A stretch of 64,000 nt of DNA from an uncultured Clostridia bacterium. GTDB lineage: Bacteria; Bacillota; Clostridia; Oscillospirales; Acutalibacteraceae. Position 1 is the stretch's first letter. Every line of letters starts with the position of its first letter. The translations under genes were made by a program, and so were the position numbers. The notes under the pieces were generated by a model. That model was not told the DNA's origin. It searched no databases and saw nothing but the letters and a program-made list of their open reading frames with translations. Location of the stretch: assembly GCA_946407065.1 (NCBI GenBank), contig CAMJMQ010000002.1, positions 119,919 through 183,918 on the forward strand. Direction: 5' to 3'. Positions 44,662 through 53,254 of the stretch are shown here, one piece after another.

Positions 44662-45447
44662 ATGGAACAAATTTCTTCAAAAGAAAATAAACGAATCAAG
44701 TATATCAAAAAGCTCCTGTCTTCCGCGTCCTTTCGCAAAGAGGAGGGTGTTTTTGTCGCGGAGGGACTGCGCCTGTGCGGCGACGCGCTCAAAAGCGGCG
44801 CCGAGATCACAGCCGCGTTCTTTTCCGAGAGCTTTTACAACAAGAACGAATCCTTTGTACGGGAAGCATCCTCCGTCGTAAAACAGACCTTCCTGCTCAA
44901 GGACAACGTCTTTTCCGCGGCGTCCGATACAAAAACGCCGCAGGGCGTGTTGTTCCTCATAAAAACACTTGACAAAACCATCGACTTTGATAAAATTAAG
45001 GATAATGGAAAAGTATTGGCTTTGGAGACCGTACAGGATCCCGTCAACCTCGGCACGATCCTGAGAACCGCCGAAGCGCTGGGCGTTGATCTGGTCATTT
45101 TGACCCGCGATTGCTGTGATATCTACGCGCCCAAGGTAGCGCGCGGCAGCATGGGCGCGGTGTTCCGACTGCCTTTCCATATCACCGACGACCTGCCCGG
45201 GTTGATCGAGCGCTTCAACGCGTTCGGCATCTCCTATGCGGCGGTGCTCGACGAAACCTCCGTTTCTTTGAATGACTGCTCATTTGAGGGAGCGGTGCTT
45301 GCCGTTGTCGGCAACGAGGGCAACGGCATCACGCCCGAAACGATCAAGGCGTGCACCCATCGGCTGTATATTCCGATGCGCGGCGATGCGGAATCGCTGA
45401 ATGTCTCCGCCGCCGCGAGTATCATTCTCTGGGAAATGACAAAATGA
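44662..45447 (+). CDS. TrmH/SpoU-family RNA 2'-O-methyltransferase
   Basis: A 261-residue protein: an N-terminal substrate-binding domain (about 1-100: SSKENKRIKYIKKLLSSASF) and the SpoU knot methyltransferase domain: ALETVQDPVNLGTILRTAEA, VLAVVGNEGNGITPE and IPMRGDAESLNVSAAASI. It methylates rRNA or tRNA ribose; the target is not predictable. ATG 44662 is used because upstream in-frame sequence is repeat. Its ribosome site (AGGTAAC) is weak. Its stop overlaps the dprA start (ATGA). Confidence 0.92.
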   Translation: MEQISSKENKRIKYIKKLLSSASFRKEEGVFVAEGLRLCGDALKSGAEITAAFFSESFYNKNESFVREASSVVKQTFLLKDNVFSAASDTKTPQGVLFLIKTLDKTIDFDKIKDNGKVLALETVQDPVNLGTILRTAEALGVDLVILTRDCCDIYAPKVARGSMGAVFRLPFHITDDLPGLIERFNAFGISYAAVLDETSVSLNDCSFEGAVLAVVGNEGNGITPETIKACTHRLYIPMRGDAESLNVSAAASIILWEMTK

Positions 45448-46553
45448 CCAACGCGACAAAATACTATATCTGGCTCAGCCTTGCGCTCGGCTACAGTACG
45501 CCCAAGTGTAAGGCGCTCGCGTCAATCTATCCGAATATTTCCGCCTTTTATCAGGGCGGGGTCATGGAGTGGCGACTATCCGGCGTTTTGAACGACAAGG
45601 ATATTGCCGCTCTTGAAGCTACGCTGCTCGAAAAAGCCTATGAGGTGATCGCGCGGTGCAACGAGCTCGGTATCAGTATCCTCTCGCTCGACGATCCGAG
45701 TTATCCCCAAAAGCTCAAGGAACTTTACGATCCGCCCGCGGTATTGTATATGAAAGGGCGACTGCCCGATTTTGCGCATCATCTGAGCATCGGCGTCGTC
45801 GGCACGCGCAACGCGACCGCCTACGGCAAAAAGACCTCCCACGTGCTCGCGGGGTCTCTCGCCAAGGTGGGCGTCATCATCATCAGCGGCGGTGCGGTCG
45901 GCATCGACAGCCTGAGCCACACCGCGGCACTGGAGGTCGGCGGCGTGACGATCTGCGTGCTCGGCTGCGGCATCAACTACCCCTATCTGATGGGCAATGC
46001 CCGCATGCGCAGCGCGATCGCCGAACGCGGCGCTCTCATCAGCGAATATCCGCCCGATTATCCGCCGGGCAAATACACCTTCCCCGAACGCAACCGTATC
46101 ATCTCCGGACTGTCCGACGGCGTTCTGGTGATCGAAGCAGGCGCGAAGAGCGGTTCGCTGATCACGGCACGCAACGCCTTGGAGCAGAACCGTGATGTGT
46201 TCGCCGTGATGGGCAACATCACCTCGCCCTATTCGCAGGGCACCAACGCGCTGATCAAGGACGGCGCGATCCCTGTCACGGATTATACCGATATCATCTC
46301 GTATTATCCGCAATTTCGTCTTGAGGGCGATCCCGACGATATCGTCGAGGACATTCCCACGCATAAAACCGACCTCGACGTCAGTGCGGATGCTGTGAAG
46401 GTCTATCATGCCGTCACCGCCGAGCCCGTCCATATCGATACCATCACCTCTGCCGTCAAGCTGCCTGTCAATGTTGTTTTACAGGCGTTGACCGAGCTGG
46501 AGCTCGAAGGGCTGATCCAAGCCGAAAAGGGCAGGATGTATCGGATTGTGTAG
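45444..46553 (+). CDS. dprA: DNA-processing protein DprA
   Basis: A 369-residue DprA, which loads RecA on single-stranded DNA taken up in transformation. The Rossmann-like core has IGVVGTRNATAYGKKTSHVL, IIISGGAVGIDSLSHTAALE, VLGCGINYPY, SEYPPDYPPGKYTFPERN and EAGAKSGSLITARNALEQ. A C-terminal winged-helix part is at about 310-369. It is coupled to the preceding methyltransferase by a 4-base overlap and followed by topA, as in many Firmicutes. Confidence 0.95.
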   Translation: MTNATKYYIWLSLALGYSTPKCKALASIYPNISAFYQGGVMEWRLSGVLNDKDIAALEATLLEKAYEVIARCNELGISILSLDDPSYPQKLKELYDPPAVLYMKGRLPDFAHHLSIGVVGTRNATAYGKKTSHVLAGSLAKVGVIIISGGAVGIDSLSHTAALEVGGVTICVLGCGINYPYLMGNARMRSAIAERGALISEYPPDYPPGKYTFPERNRIISGLSDGVLVIEAGAKSGSLITARNALEQNRDVFAVMGNITSPYSQGTNALIKDGAIPVTDYTDIISYYPQFRLEGDPDDIVEDIPTHKTDLDVSADAVKVYHAVTAEPVHIDTITSAVKLPVNVVLQALTELELEGLIQAEKGRMYRIV

Positions 46554-46610
46554 CGGTTAGTGATTAGTGATCAGTGGTTAGTGATTAGTGATCAGTGATT
46601 GATAAATAGA
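46554..46610 (+). repeat. Short tandem TTAGTGATTAGTGATCAG units
   Basis: About four imperfect copies of GGTTAGTGATTAGTGATCAG-like units after dprA. A related GTGAACAGTTATCAGTGAAC stretch lies after topA at about 48752-48782. Confidence 0.75.
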
Positions 46611-46682
46611 AAATGTGTTGCAAGATCTTGCAATTTTTAACTACTATAAAAAACAGAAAGCAAACCATTTGGAGGACAAATA

Positions 46683-48752
46683 ATGTCTAATCTAGTCATC
46701 GTGGAGTCGCCCGCCAAGGCGAAAACCATCAAAAAATACCTCGGCAAGGACTACGACGTCGTCGCGTCCATGGGTCATGTCAGGGATCTTCCCTCGGCAC
46801 GCCTGAGCGTCGATGTCAACAACAACTTCACGCCGAAATATGAGGTCATCAAGGGCAAAGAAAAGCTGGTAGACGAGTTGCAGAGCAAGGCAAAAAGCTC
46901 CGACAAGGTCTACCTTGCGACGGACCCCGATCGAGAGGGTGAGGCAATCTCATGGCACCTTGCCTACCTGCTCGATCTGCCGCTCGATGAGGTGGATCGC
47001 GTCGAGTTCAACGAGATCACCAAAACCGGCATCCAAAACGGTATGGCGTCACCGCGTACCATTAATATCGATCTGGTCAACGCGCAGCAGGCGCGCCGCA
47101 TCCTCGACCGTCTGGTGGGCTACAAGCTCAGCCCCTTTGTGTCGCAGAAGATCCACCGCGGTCTTTCCGCCGGACGCGTCCAGTCCGTCGCGGTACGTAT
47201 CATCGTTGACCGCGAGAACGAGATCCGCGCCTTCAAGCCTGAGGAGTATTGGTCGATCGACGCCAAGTTCATCCCCAAGGGCTCGCGCAAGGCGTTTTCC
47301 GCCGCGCTCTACGGCGACAAAAACGGCAAGCTCAAGATCAAGAACAAGGAGCAGGCGGATCAGATCCTCGCTGATTTAGAGGGCGCCGATTTCATCATCA
47401 CCAAGGTCAAGAACGGCACCCGCAAAAAATCCCCCGCGCCGCCCTTTATCACCTCCACCTTACAGCAGGAGGCTTCCCGCAAGCTCAACTTCCAGTCCCG
47501 CCGCACCATGAAGGTCGCGCAGGAGCTGTACGAGGGCGTTGAGCTCGAGGGCATCGGCGCGATCGGTCTGATCACCTACATGCGTACCGACTCCCTGCGC
47601 ATCTCCAACGACGCCATCGCCGACGCGCAGACCTATATTCGCGATACCTACGGCGATCAGTATCTGCCCGCAAAGCCCCGCCACTTCAAATCCCGCGCGG
47701 GCGCTCAGGACGGTCATGAAGCGATCCGTCCCTCCACCCCGTCGATCACCCCCGCTCAGATCAAGGGCAGTGTCACCAACGACCAGTATAAATTGTATAA
47801 GCTGATCTGGGAGCGCTTCATGGCGTCTCAGATGGCGGACTGCATCCAGAAAACCACTCAGGCGGATATCGAGGGCAACGGCTATGTCTTCAAGGCGGCG
47901 GGTTACCGCGTCGACTTCGACGGCTTTACCACGCTCTATGTCGAGAGCAAGGACGACGAGGACGATAAGGATAACCGCATCCTCTCGCTCGAGAAAGACA
48001 CCCCCTGCAAGGCAAAGGAACTGCTCGGTAATCAGCACTTCACCCAGCCACCCGCGCGCTTTACCGAAGCGTCGCTGATCAAGGCGCTCGAGGAATACGG
48101 TATCGGCAGACCTTCTACCTATGCCGCGACGATCTCCACCATCACCTCGCGTGAGTACGTCAAACGCGACGGCAAAACGCTGATCCCCACCGAGCTCGGC
48201 GAGGCGCTGGCAGGCTTGATGAAAGAGCGTTTCCCCAAGATCGTGAATGTGAAATTCACCGCTCAGATGGAGCAGGAGCTCGACACTGTCGAAAGCGGCA
48301 AGACCGAGTGGGTCGAGCTGCTCGACGGCTTCTATACCGATTTTGACAAGACCCTCAAAAAGGCGAAAGCCGATATGCAGGGCGTTAAGATTGAGCTCGA
48401 AGAGGATAAGACGGACATCATCTGCGAAAAATGCGGCAGACAGATGGTCGTCAAGGTCGGACGCTACGGCAAGTTTATTGCCTGCCCCGGCTATCCCGAT
48501 TGTAAAAACGTCAAGAAATATGTGGAGAACGTAGGCGTGAAGTGCCCCAAGTGCGACGGCGACGTCATCGTCAAGCGCACCGGCAAGGGCAAGATCTTCT
48601 ACGGCTGCTCCAATTATCCGAACTGCGACTTTGTGTCATGGTATGAGCCGGTCGATGAGCGCTGCCCCAACTGCGGCGACATCCTCTTCAAGCGCAAGGG
48701 CAAAAAAGGCGGCTTATTCTGCCAGCACGAAGGCTGCGGGTATAAAAAGTGA
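46683..48752 (+). CDS. topA: DNA topoisomerase I
   Basis: A 689-residue type IA topoisomerase that relaxes negative supercoils. The TOPRIM part has VIVESPAKAKTIKKYLGKDY and ATDPDREGEAISWHL. The catalytic Tyr299 is in LITYMRTDSLRIS. LDRLVGYKLSPF and GRVQSVAVRIIVDRE are also present. Three C-terminal zinc-ribbon fingers follow: CEKCGRQM...CPGYPDC, CPKCDGD...CSNYPNC and CPNCGDI...CQHEGC. Length is near the family average. TTGGAGGAC precedes the ATG. Confidence 0.97.
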   Translation: MSNLVIVESPAKAKTIKKYLGKDYDVVASMGHVRDLPSARLSVDVNNNFTPKYEVIKGKEKLVDELQSKAKSSDKVYLATDPDREGEAISWHLAYLLDLPLDEVDRVEFNEITKTGIQNGMASPRTINIDLVNAQQARRILDRLVGYKLSPFVSQKIHRGLSAGRVQSVAVRIIVDRENEIRAFKPEEYWSIDAKFIPKGSRKAFSAALYGDKNGKLKIKNKEQADQILADLEGADFIITKVKNGTRKKSPAPPFITSTLQQEASRKLNFQSRRTMKVAQELYEGVELEGIGAIGLITYMRTDSLRISNDAIADAQTYIRDTYGDQYLPAKPRHFKSRAGAQDGHEAIRPSTPSITPAQIKGSVTNDQYKLYKLIWERFMASQMADCIQKTTQADIEGNGYVFKAAGYRVDFDGFTTLYVESKDDEDDKDNRILSLEKDTPCKAKELLGNQHFTQPPARFTEASLIKALEEYGIGRPSTYAATISTITSREYVKRDGKTLIPTELGEALAGLMKERFPKIVNVKFTAQMEQELDTVESGKTEWVELLDGFYTDFDKTLKKAKADMQGVKIELEEDKTDIICEKCGRQMVVKVGRYGKFIACPGYPDCKNVKKYVENVGVKCPKCDGDVIVKRTGKGKIFYGCSNYPNCDFVSWYEPVDERCPNCGDILFKRKGKKGGLFCQHEGCGYKK

Positions 48753-48836
48753 ACAGTGAACAGTTATCAGTGAACAGTTGAGGGTGGGCGTTGCCCACAC
48801 CCGATTGATAATATGAAATTATGAGGAGGGCATATC

Positions 48837-48890
48837 AATTGTCATTGCGGGGGATGGACACTTGTGTCTGTCCCGTGGCAATCTCAACCT
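48837..48890. repeat. Family B repeat
   Basis: TTGTCATTGCGGGGG to CGTGGCAATCTCAACC, with ACACTTGTGTC in the middle. Confidence 0.75.
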
Positions 48891-48927
48891 TATTGTCAGC
48901 TCGACTCACCATGCTCAACCGAACATT

Positions 48928-50256
48928 ATGCAAAAAGTAACCATCATCGGCGCGGGGCTCGCCGGCTGTGAGGCGGCATATCAGCTCTCCAAGAGAGGGG
49001 TGCCTGTCGATCTTTACGACACTAAGCCGAATAAGCTCAGCCCTGCCCATCATTCCGAAAAATTATGTGAGATCGTCTGCTCCAATTCCTTTAAAGCAAA
49101 GCGCGTCAATTCCGCCGCCGGACTGTTAAAGGAAGAGATGCGTACCCTCGGCTCGCTTTTGTTGCAGTGTGCCGACCAATGCGCCGTGCCGGCAGGCGGA
49201 GCGCTCGCGGTCGACCGTGAGCAGTTCTCCGCGCTGGTAACGGATGCGATCCTGAACGATCCAAACATCACCTATATCACCCGGGAGATCACCGCGATCC
49301 CCGACGACGGCGTGGTGATCATCGCCACAGGGCCTTTGACCCATGACGCGCTCGCCGAGGATATCGCCGCGCATTACGGCACGAGCCTGCGCTTTTTCGA
49401 CGCGGCGGCGCCGATCGTCGCGGCGGATTCCATCGACATGGCGCACGCGTTCTATGAATCGCGCTACGGCAAGGGCGGGGGAGAGGATTACCTCAACTGC
49501 CCCATGAACAAAGCCGAGTACGAGGCGTTCCATGAAGCGCTTGTCAGCGCCGAACGTGCCCCCGTGCATGAGTTCGATGTGATGAACCCCAAGGTCTATG
49601 AAGGCTGTATGCCCATCGAGGTGATGGCGCAGCGCGGTCTCGACACCGTGCGGTTCGGGCCGATGAAGCCCGTCGGACTGCGCGATCCGCGCACAGGGCA
49701 TCGTCCGTGGGCAGTGCTGCAATTGCGCAAGGAGAATGCCGCGGGTACGATGTACAACCTCGTCGGCTTCCAGACAAATCTCAAATTCGGCGAGCAAAAG
49801 CGGGTGTTCTCCATGATCCCCGCCTTGCATGACGCGGAGTTCTTGCGCTACGGCGTGATGCACCGCAACACCTTCATCAACTCTCCGAGGATCCTCAACT
49901 CGGATTATTCTGATAAAGAAAATAAAAACCGCTTCTTCGCCGGTCAGCTCACCGGCGTCGAGGGCTATATGGAGAGCGCCTCTTCGGGGTTGCTCTGCGG
50001 TATCAACGCTGCCCGCCTGCTCAGCGGCAAGGACACGATCACCCTGCCGCCGACCACGATGATGGGCGCGATGGCACGGTATATCAGCGACAGCTTCGTG
50101 ACCGACTTCCAGCCCATGGGCGCGAACTTCGGCATCCTGCCCGCGCTCGAACATCGCCCCCGCGACAAGGCGGAACGCGGACAGGCATACGCTGACCGTT
50201 CCCTTTCTGATTTGAAGCGATTCATAGAAGAGAATGAATTAGCCTTCCTTTCCTAA
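48928..50256 (+). CDS. trmFO: Folate-dependent tRNA uridine-54 methyltransferase TrmFO
   Basis: A 442-residue flavoprotein that makes m5U54 in tRNA using methylenetetrahydrofolate. It has the FAD-binding VTIIGAGLAGCEAAYQLSKR, CEIVCSNSFKAKRVNSAAGL, YLNCPMNKAEYEAF, VMAQRGLDTVRFGPMKPVGL and RFFAGQLTGVEGYMESASSG. ATG 48928 starts the Rossmann strand. The upstream in-frame ATG lies in a B repeat. No clear ribosome site precedes it, which is unusual here. It follows topA, as in many Firmicutes. Confidence 0.95.
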   Translation: MQKVTIIGAGLAGCEAAYQLSKRGVPVDLYDTKPNKLSPAHHSEKLCEIVCSNSFKAKRVNSAAGLLKEEMRTLGSLLLQCADQCAVPAGGALAVDREQFSALVTDAILNDPNITYITREITAIPDDGVVIIATGPLTHDALAEDIAAHYGTSLRFFDAAAPIVAADSIDMAHAFYESRYGKGGGEDYLNCPMNKAEYEAFHEALVSAERAPVHEFDVMNPKVYEGCMPIEVMAQRGLDTVRFGPMKPVGLRDPRTGHRPWAVLQLRKENAAGTMYNLVGFQTNLKFGEQKRVFSMIPALHDAEFLRYGVMHRNTFINSPRILNSDYSDKENKNRFFAGQLTGVEGYMESASSGLLCGINAARLLSGKDTITLPPTTMMGAMARYISDSFVTDFQPMGANFGILPALEHRPRDKAERGQAYADRSLSDLKRFIEENELAFLS

Positions 50257-50370
50257 GGGAGGTGGCTCGAAGAGCCGGAGGGTTGAAACATAACAATTAT
50301 TACTTAACGAAAAAGCAACCCCCAGTCGCCTGTGGCGACAGCCCCCTTAGAAAAGGGGGCCTTGAGAAGT
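50240..50370. repeat. Family A repeats
   Basis: CCTTCCTTTCCTAAGGGAGG with GTGGCTCGAAGAGCC, and an inverted copy CAGTCGCCTGTGGCGACAGC followed by CCCCTTAGAAAAGGGGG. They overlap the last codons of trmFO. Confidence 0.7.
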
Positions 50371-50402
50371 TTGTTGATTATTATAGATAAGGATTTGGTA
50401 AT

Positions 50403-51419
50403 ATGAAAATCATTGTAGACGCGTTCGGCGGCGATAACGCCCCGCTCGAAATCATCAAAGGCGCGGTAGACGCCAAAAACGAATACGGCGTAGACATCCT
50501 CCTCGTCGGCGCTGAGGATACGATCCGCAAGGTAGCGGCTGATAATCAGATCAGCCTCGACGGCGTCACGATCCACCACGCGCCCGACGTTTTCACCAAC
50601 AACGATTCCCCCTCCGCGATCCGCACCAAGGCGATGGCGAACACCTCTCTGGCAACAGGCTTCCGCCTGCTCAAGGAGGGTGAGGGCGACGCCTTTGTCT
50701 CCGCCGGCAACTCCGGCGCGATCGGTGCGGGCTCCATGTTCATCGTCAAGCGTATCAAGGGCGTCAAGCGCGTCGCGTTCGCGCCTGTCATCCCGACCGC
50801 AAACGGCAAGGCGATGGTCATCGACAGCGGTATCAATACCGACGTCCGTCCCGCTATTCTCCAGCAGTTCGCGATCATGGGCTCCGTGTATATGAACAAG
50901 GTTCTCGGCATCAAGGATCCGCGCGTCGGACTTGCCAACGTCGGCACCGAGGAGCACAAGGGGGACGAGCTCCGTCAGGAGACCTACAAGCTCCTGCAAA
51001 ATACCCCTGTCAATTTTGTCGGCAATATCGAGGGTCGCGATGTCCCGCTTGACGGCGCTGATGTCGTCGTATGCGACGGCTTCACCGGCAATATGATCAT
51101 CAAGACCTATGAGGGCGTCGCGCTGGCACTGCTCGGCAAGATCAAGGGTATCTTTACCAAGAGCCTGAAGAACAAGATCGCCGCGGCGATGGTGCTCGGC
51201 GACATGAAAGCGTTCAAAAAAGAAATGGATCTCGATGAGTTCGGCGGCACGGCGGTGCTGGGCTGTTCCAAGCCTGTCTTTAAGGCGCACGGCAACGCCA
51301 AAGCCAAGACCATCAAAAACGCGATCCGCGTCTGCAAGGACTATGTTTCTGCCGATATCATTGCGACCGTGACCGACGCGATGAGCAAGATCACCGAAGC
51401 CGAAGGCGGGGATGCATGA
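50403..51419 (+). CDS. plsX: Phosphate acyltransferase PlsX
   Basis: A 338-residue enzyme making acyl-phosphate from acyl-ACP, the first committed step towards phosphatidic acid in Firmicutes. It has KIIVDAFGGDNAPLEIIKGA, DAFVSAGNSGAIGAGSMF, MVIDSGINTDVRPAILQQFA, LANVGTEEHKGDELRQETYK and VVCDGFTGNMIIKTYEG. GGATTTGGTAAT precedes the ATG, a weak ribosome site. Its stop overlaps the rnc start. acpP, often between these two, is absent. Confidence 0.96.
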   Translation: MKIIVDAFGGDNAPLEIIKGAVDAKNEYGVDILLVGAEDTIRKVAADNQISLDGVTIHHAPDVFTNNDSPSAIRTKAMANTSLATGFRLLKEGEGDAFVSAGNSGAIGAGSMFIVKRIKGVKRVAFAPVIPTANGKAMVIDSGINTDVRPAILQQFAIMGSVYMNKVLGIKDPRVGLANVGTEEHKGDELRQETYKLLQNTPVNFVGNIEGRDVPLDGADVVVCDGFTGNMIIKTYEGVALALLGKIKGIFTKSLKNKIAAAMVLGDMKAFKKEMDLDEFGGTAVLGCSKPVFKAHGNAKAKTIKNAIRVCKDYVSADIIATVTDAMSKITEAEGGDA

Positions 51420-52093
51420 TGAAAGACCTGCAGGAAGCCATCGGCTATACATTCAAAGACCCCGCGCTCTTGACCGAGGCAATGACCCATTCTTCGTACG
51501 CGCATGAGCAGCATAAGAATATGAAGTACAATGAGCGCCTTGAGTTCCTCGGTGACGCGGTGCTGTCGATCGTCGTGTCCGACTACATCTACAAGCACTG
51601 TCCGAACCTGCCCGAGGGCGAGCTGACAAAGCTCCGCGCTTCACTGGTGTGCGAGAAGAGCCTTTTCGATTTTGCCAAGCAGATCGACCTCGGCTCCTAT
51701 CTGCGCCTTTCTAACGGTGAACGCCGCAACGGCGGCGCCAAGCGCCCGTCCATCGTGTCCGACGCGTTTGAGGCGCTGATCGCCGCGATCTATCTCGACG
51801 GCGGGATAGAGCCTGCCGAAAAGCACATCCTGCGGTTTGTCGTTCCCGAGATCGAGCAGCACAAGAATCACTCGTTCAAGGATTACAAGACCAAATTGCA
51901 GGAGATCATCCAGAAGAACCCCGGCGAGAAGCTGGAGTATCGTTTGGTGAGCGCGACAGGCCCCGATCATGATAAACACTTTAAGGTCGAGGTGTGCCTG
52001 AACTCCAACGTCATCGGCAAGGGCGGCGGCCGTTCCAAGAAAGAAGCGGAACAGCAGGCGGCGCGTGAAGCACTGGAGCTGATGGGCTATTAA
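51416..52093 (+). CDS. rnc: Ribonuclease III
   Basis: A 225-residue double-strand RNase for rRNA processing and mRNA decay. The catalytic domain has YNERLEFLGDAVLSIVVSDY and VSDAFEALIAAIYLDGG, with the metal-binding Glu/Asp residues. A dsRNA-binding domain follows (about 153-225: DYKTKLQEIIQKN...GGGRSKKEAEQQAAREALE). ATG 51416 overlaps the plsX stop (ATGATG), so the pair is translationally coupled. Confidence 0.97.
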   Translation: MMKDLQEAIGYTFKDPALLTEAMTHSSYAHEQHKNMKYNERLEFLGDAVLSIVVSDYIYKHCPNLPEGELTKLRASLVCEKSLFDFAKQIDLGSYLRLSNGERRNGGAKRPSIVSDAFEALIAAIYLDGGIEPAEKHILRFVVPEIEQHKNHSFKDYKTKLQEIIQKNPGEKLEYRLVSATGPDHDKHFKVEVCLNSNVIGKGGGRSKKEAEQQAAREALELMGY

Positions 52094-53096
52094 AGGCAAA
52101 GTTCCACACGCGAATGTCGCTCTGTTCATCCCGTTCAACGGCTGCCCGCATCGGTGCTCCTTCTGCGATCAGCAAAGGATCACCGGCAGGGCGTATCAGC
52201 CGACAGCGGAGGATGTCAGGGACGCGATCAAAACCGCTCTTGATTCTTTAAAAGAAAATTCAATTCATAGCGAGATCGCCTTTTTCGGTGGCAGCTTCAC
52301 GGCGATCGATCGTGACTATATGCGCTCACTGCTCGACGCGACCACTCCGTATATTGACCGCTTCAAGGGCATCCGCATCTCCACCCGCCCCGACTGTATC
52401 GATGACGAGGTGCTCGATCTGCTCAAGACTTATCATGTCACCACCATCGAGCTCGGCGCGCAGAGCATGGACGATACCGTCCTGCTCGCGAACGACCGCG
52501 GTCATACCGCCGCGGATGTACGCCGCGCGAGCGAGCTGATCAAAAGCCGCGGCTTTGACCTCGGCTTACAGATGATGACGGGACTGTACCAAAGCACGCC
52601 CGAATCGGATTGGCAAACAGCGCGGGAGTTCATCACGTTACAGCCGTCCTGCGTGCGCATCTATCCGACGATCGTCATGAGGGGAACGCGCCTCGGCGAA
52701 TTGTATGAACAAGGCGTCTATCAGCCGCAAACACTCGAAGAAGCCGTCGCATTATGCGCCCGACTGATTCGGTTATTCGAAGAAAAAGACGCGCGCGTCC
52801 GCGTCATCCGTGTCGGTCTGCACGATACCGAAAGCCTGAAAGAAAACCGCCTTGCAGGGCCGTATCACCCTGCCTTCAAGGAGCTGTGCGAGAGCCGTAT
52901 CATGCTCGACAAAGCGGTTGCTCTGCTGCGTCAAAAAGACGCGGGGAAATACACACTCCGTGTGTCGCCGCAGTGCCGCTCCAAGATGACAGGCAACAAA
53001 AAAAACAACCTACACGCCCTTAAAGAATTGGGCTATGAGATACAGATCAAGGAAGATGATCGATTGTCTTATTTAGAAGTCATTATTGATCCTTAG
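52089..53096 (+). CDS. Elp3-like radical SAM protein, probable AUU start
   Basis: A protein of about 335 residues. The 4Fe-4S site CPHRCSFCDQQRIT (Cys-x3-Cys-x2-Cys) comes about 18 residues from the apparent start. GGSFTAIDRDYM, IRISTRPDCIDDEVLDLLKT, ELGAQSMDDTVLLANDRGH and CVRIYPTIVMRGTRL follow, as in Elp3-like radical SAM proteins often found between rnc and smc in Clostridia. The frame is open from a TGA at 52080, with no ATG, GTG or TTG before the Cys motif. ATT 52089, 10 bases after GGAG and overlapping the rnc stop, gives the usual family length. Starting at the first ATG (52320) would lose the cluster. The substrate is unknown. Confidence 0.88.
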   Translation: MKGKVPHANVALFIPFNGCPHRCSFCDQQRITGRAYQPTAEDVRDAIKTALDSLKENSIHSEIAFFGGSFTAIDRDYMRSLLDATTPYIDRFKGIRISTRPDCIDDEVLDLLKTYHVTTIELGAQSMDDTVLLANDRGHTAADVRRASELIKSRGFDLGLQMMTGLYQSTPESDWQTAREFITLQPSCVRIYPTIVMRGTRLGELYEQGVYQPQTLEEAVALCARLIRLFEEKDARVRVIRVGLHDTESLKENRLAGPYHPAFKELCESRIMLDKAVALLRQKDAGKYTLRVSPQCRSKMTGNKKNNLHALKELGYEIQIKEDDRLSYLEVIIDP

Positions 53097-53190
53097 CCTT
53101 CCTTTGGGAAAGGAAGGTGTCGCCGCCGGTCAAGGCGGTGACGGATGAATTGTATTGATTGATCGAGCATCAGCGAGATACATTTTGTAA
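53097..53190. repeat. Family A-type repeat
   Basis: CCTTCCTTTGGGAAAGGAAGG with GTCAAGGCGGTGACGGATGAATTG, like the sequence after 21050. Confidence 0.65.
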
Positions 53191-53254
53191 AGTAATAATG
53201 TTTGAAGGGGCATAGCTGTCCCAATGCAACTACCATTTATCACAGAGGTTCAGA

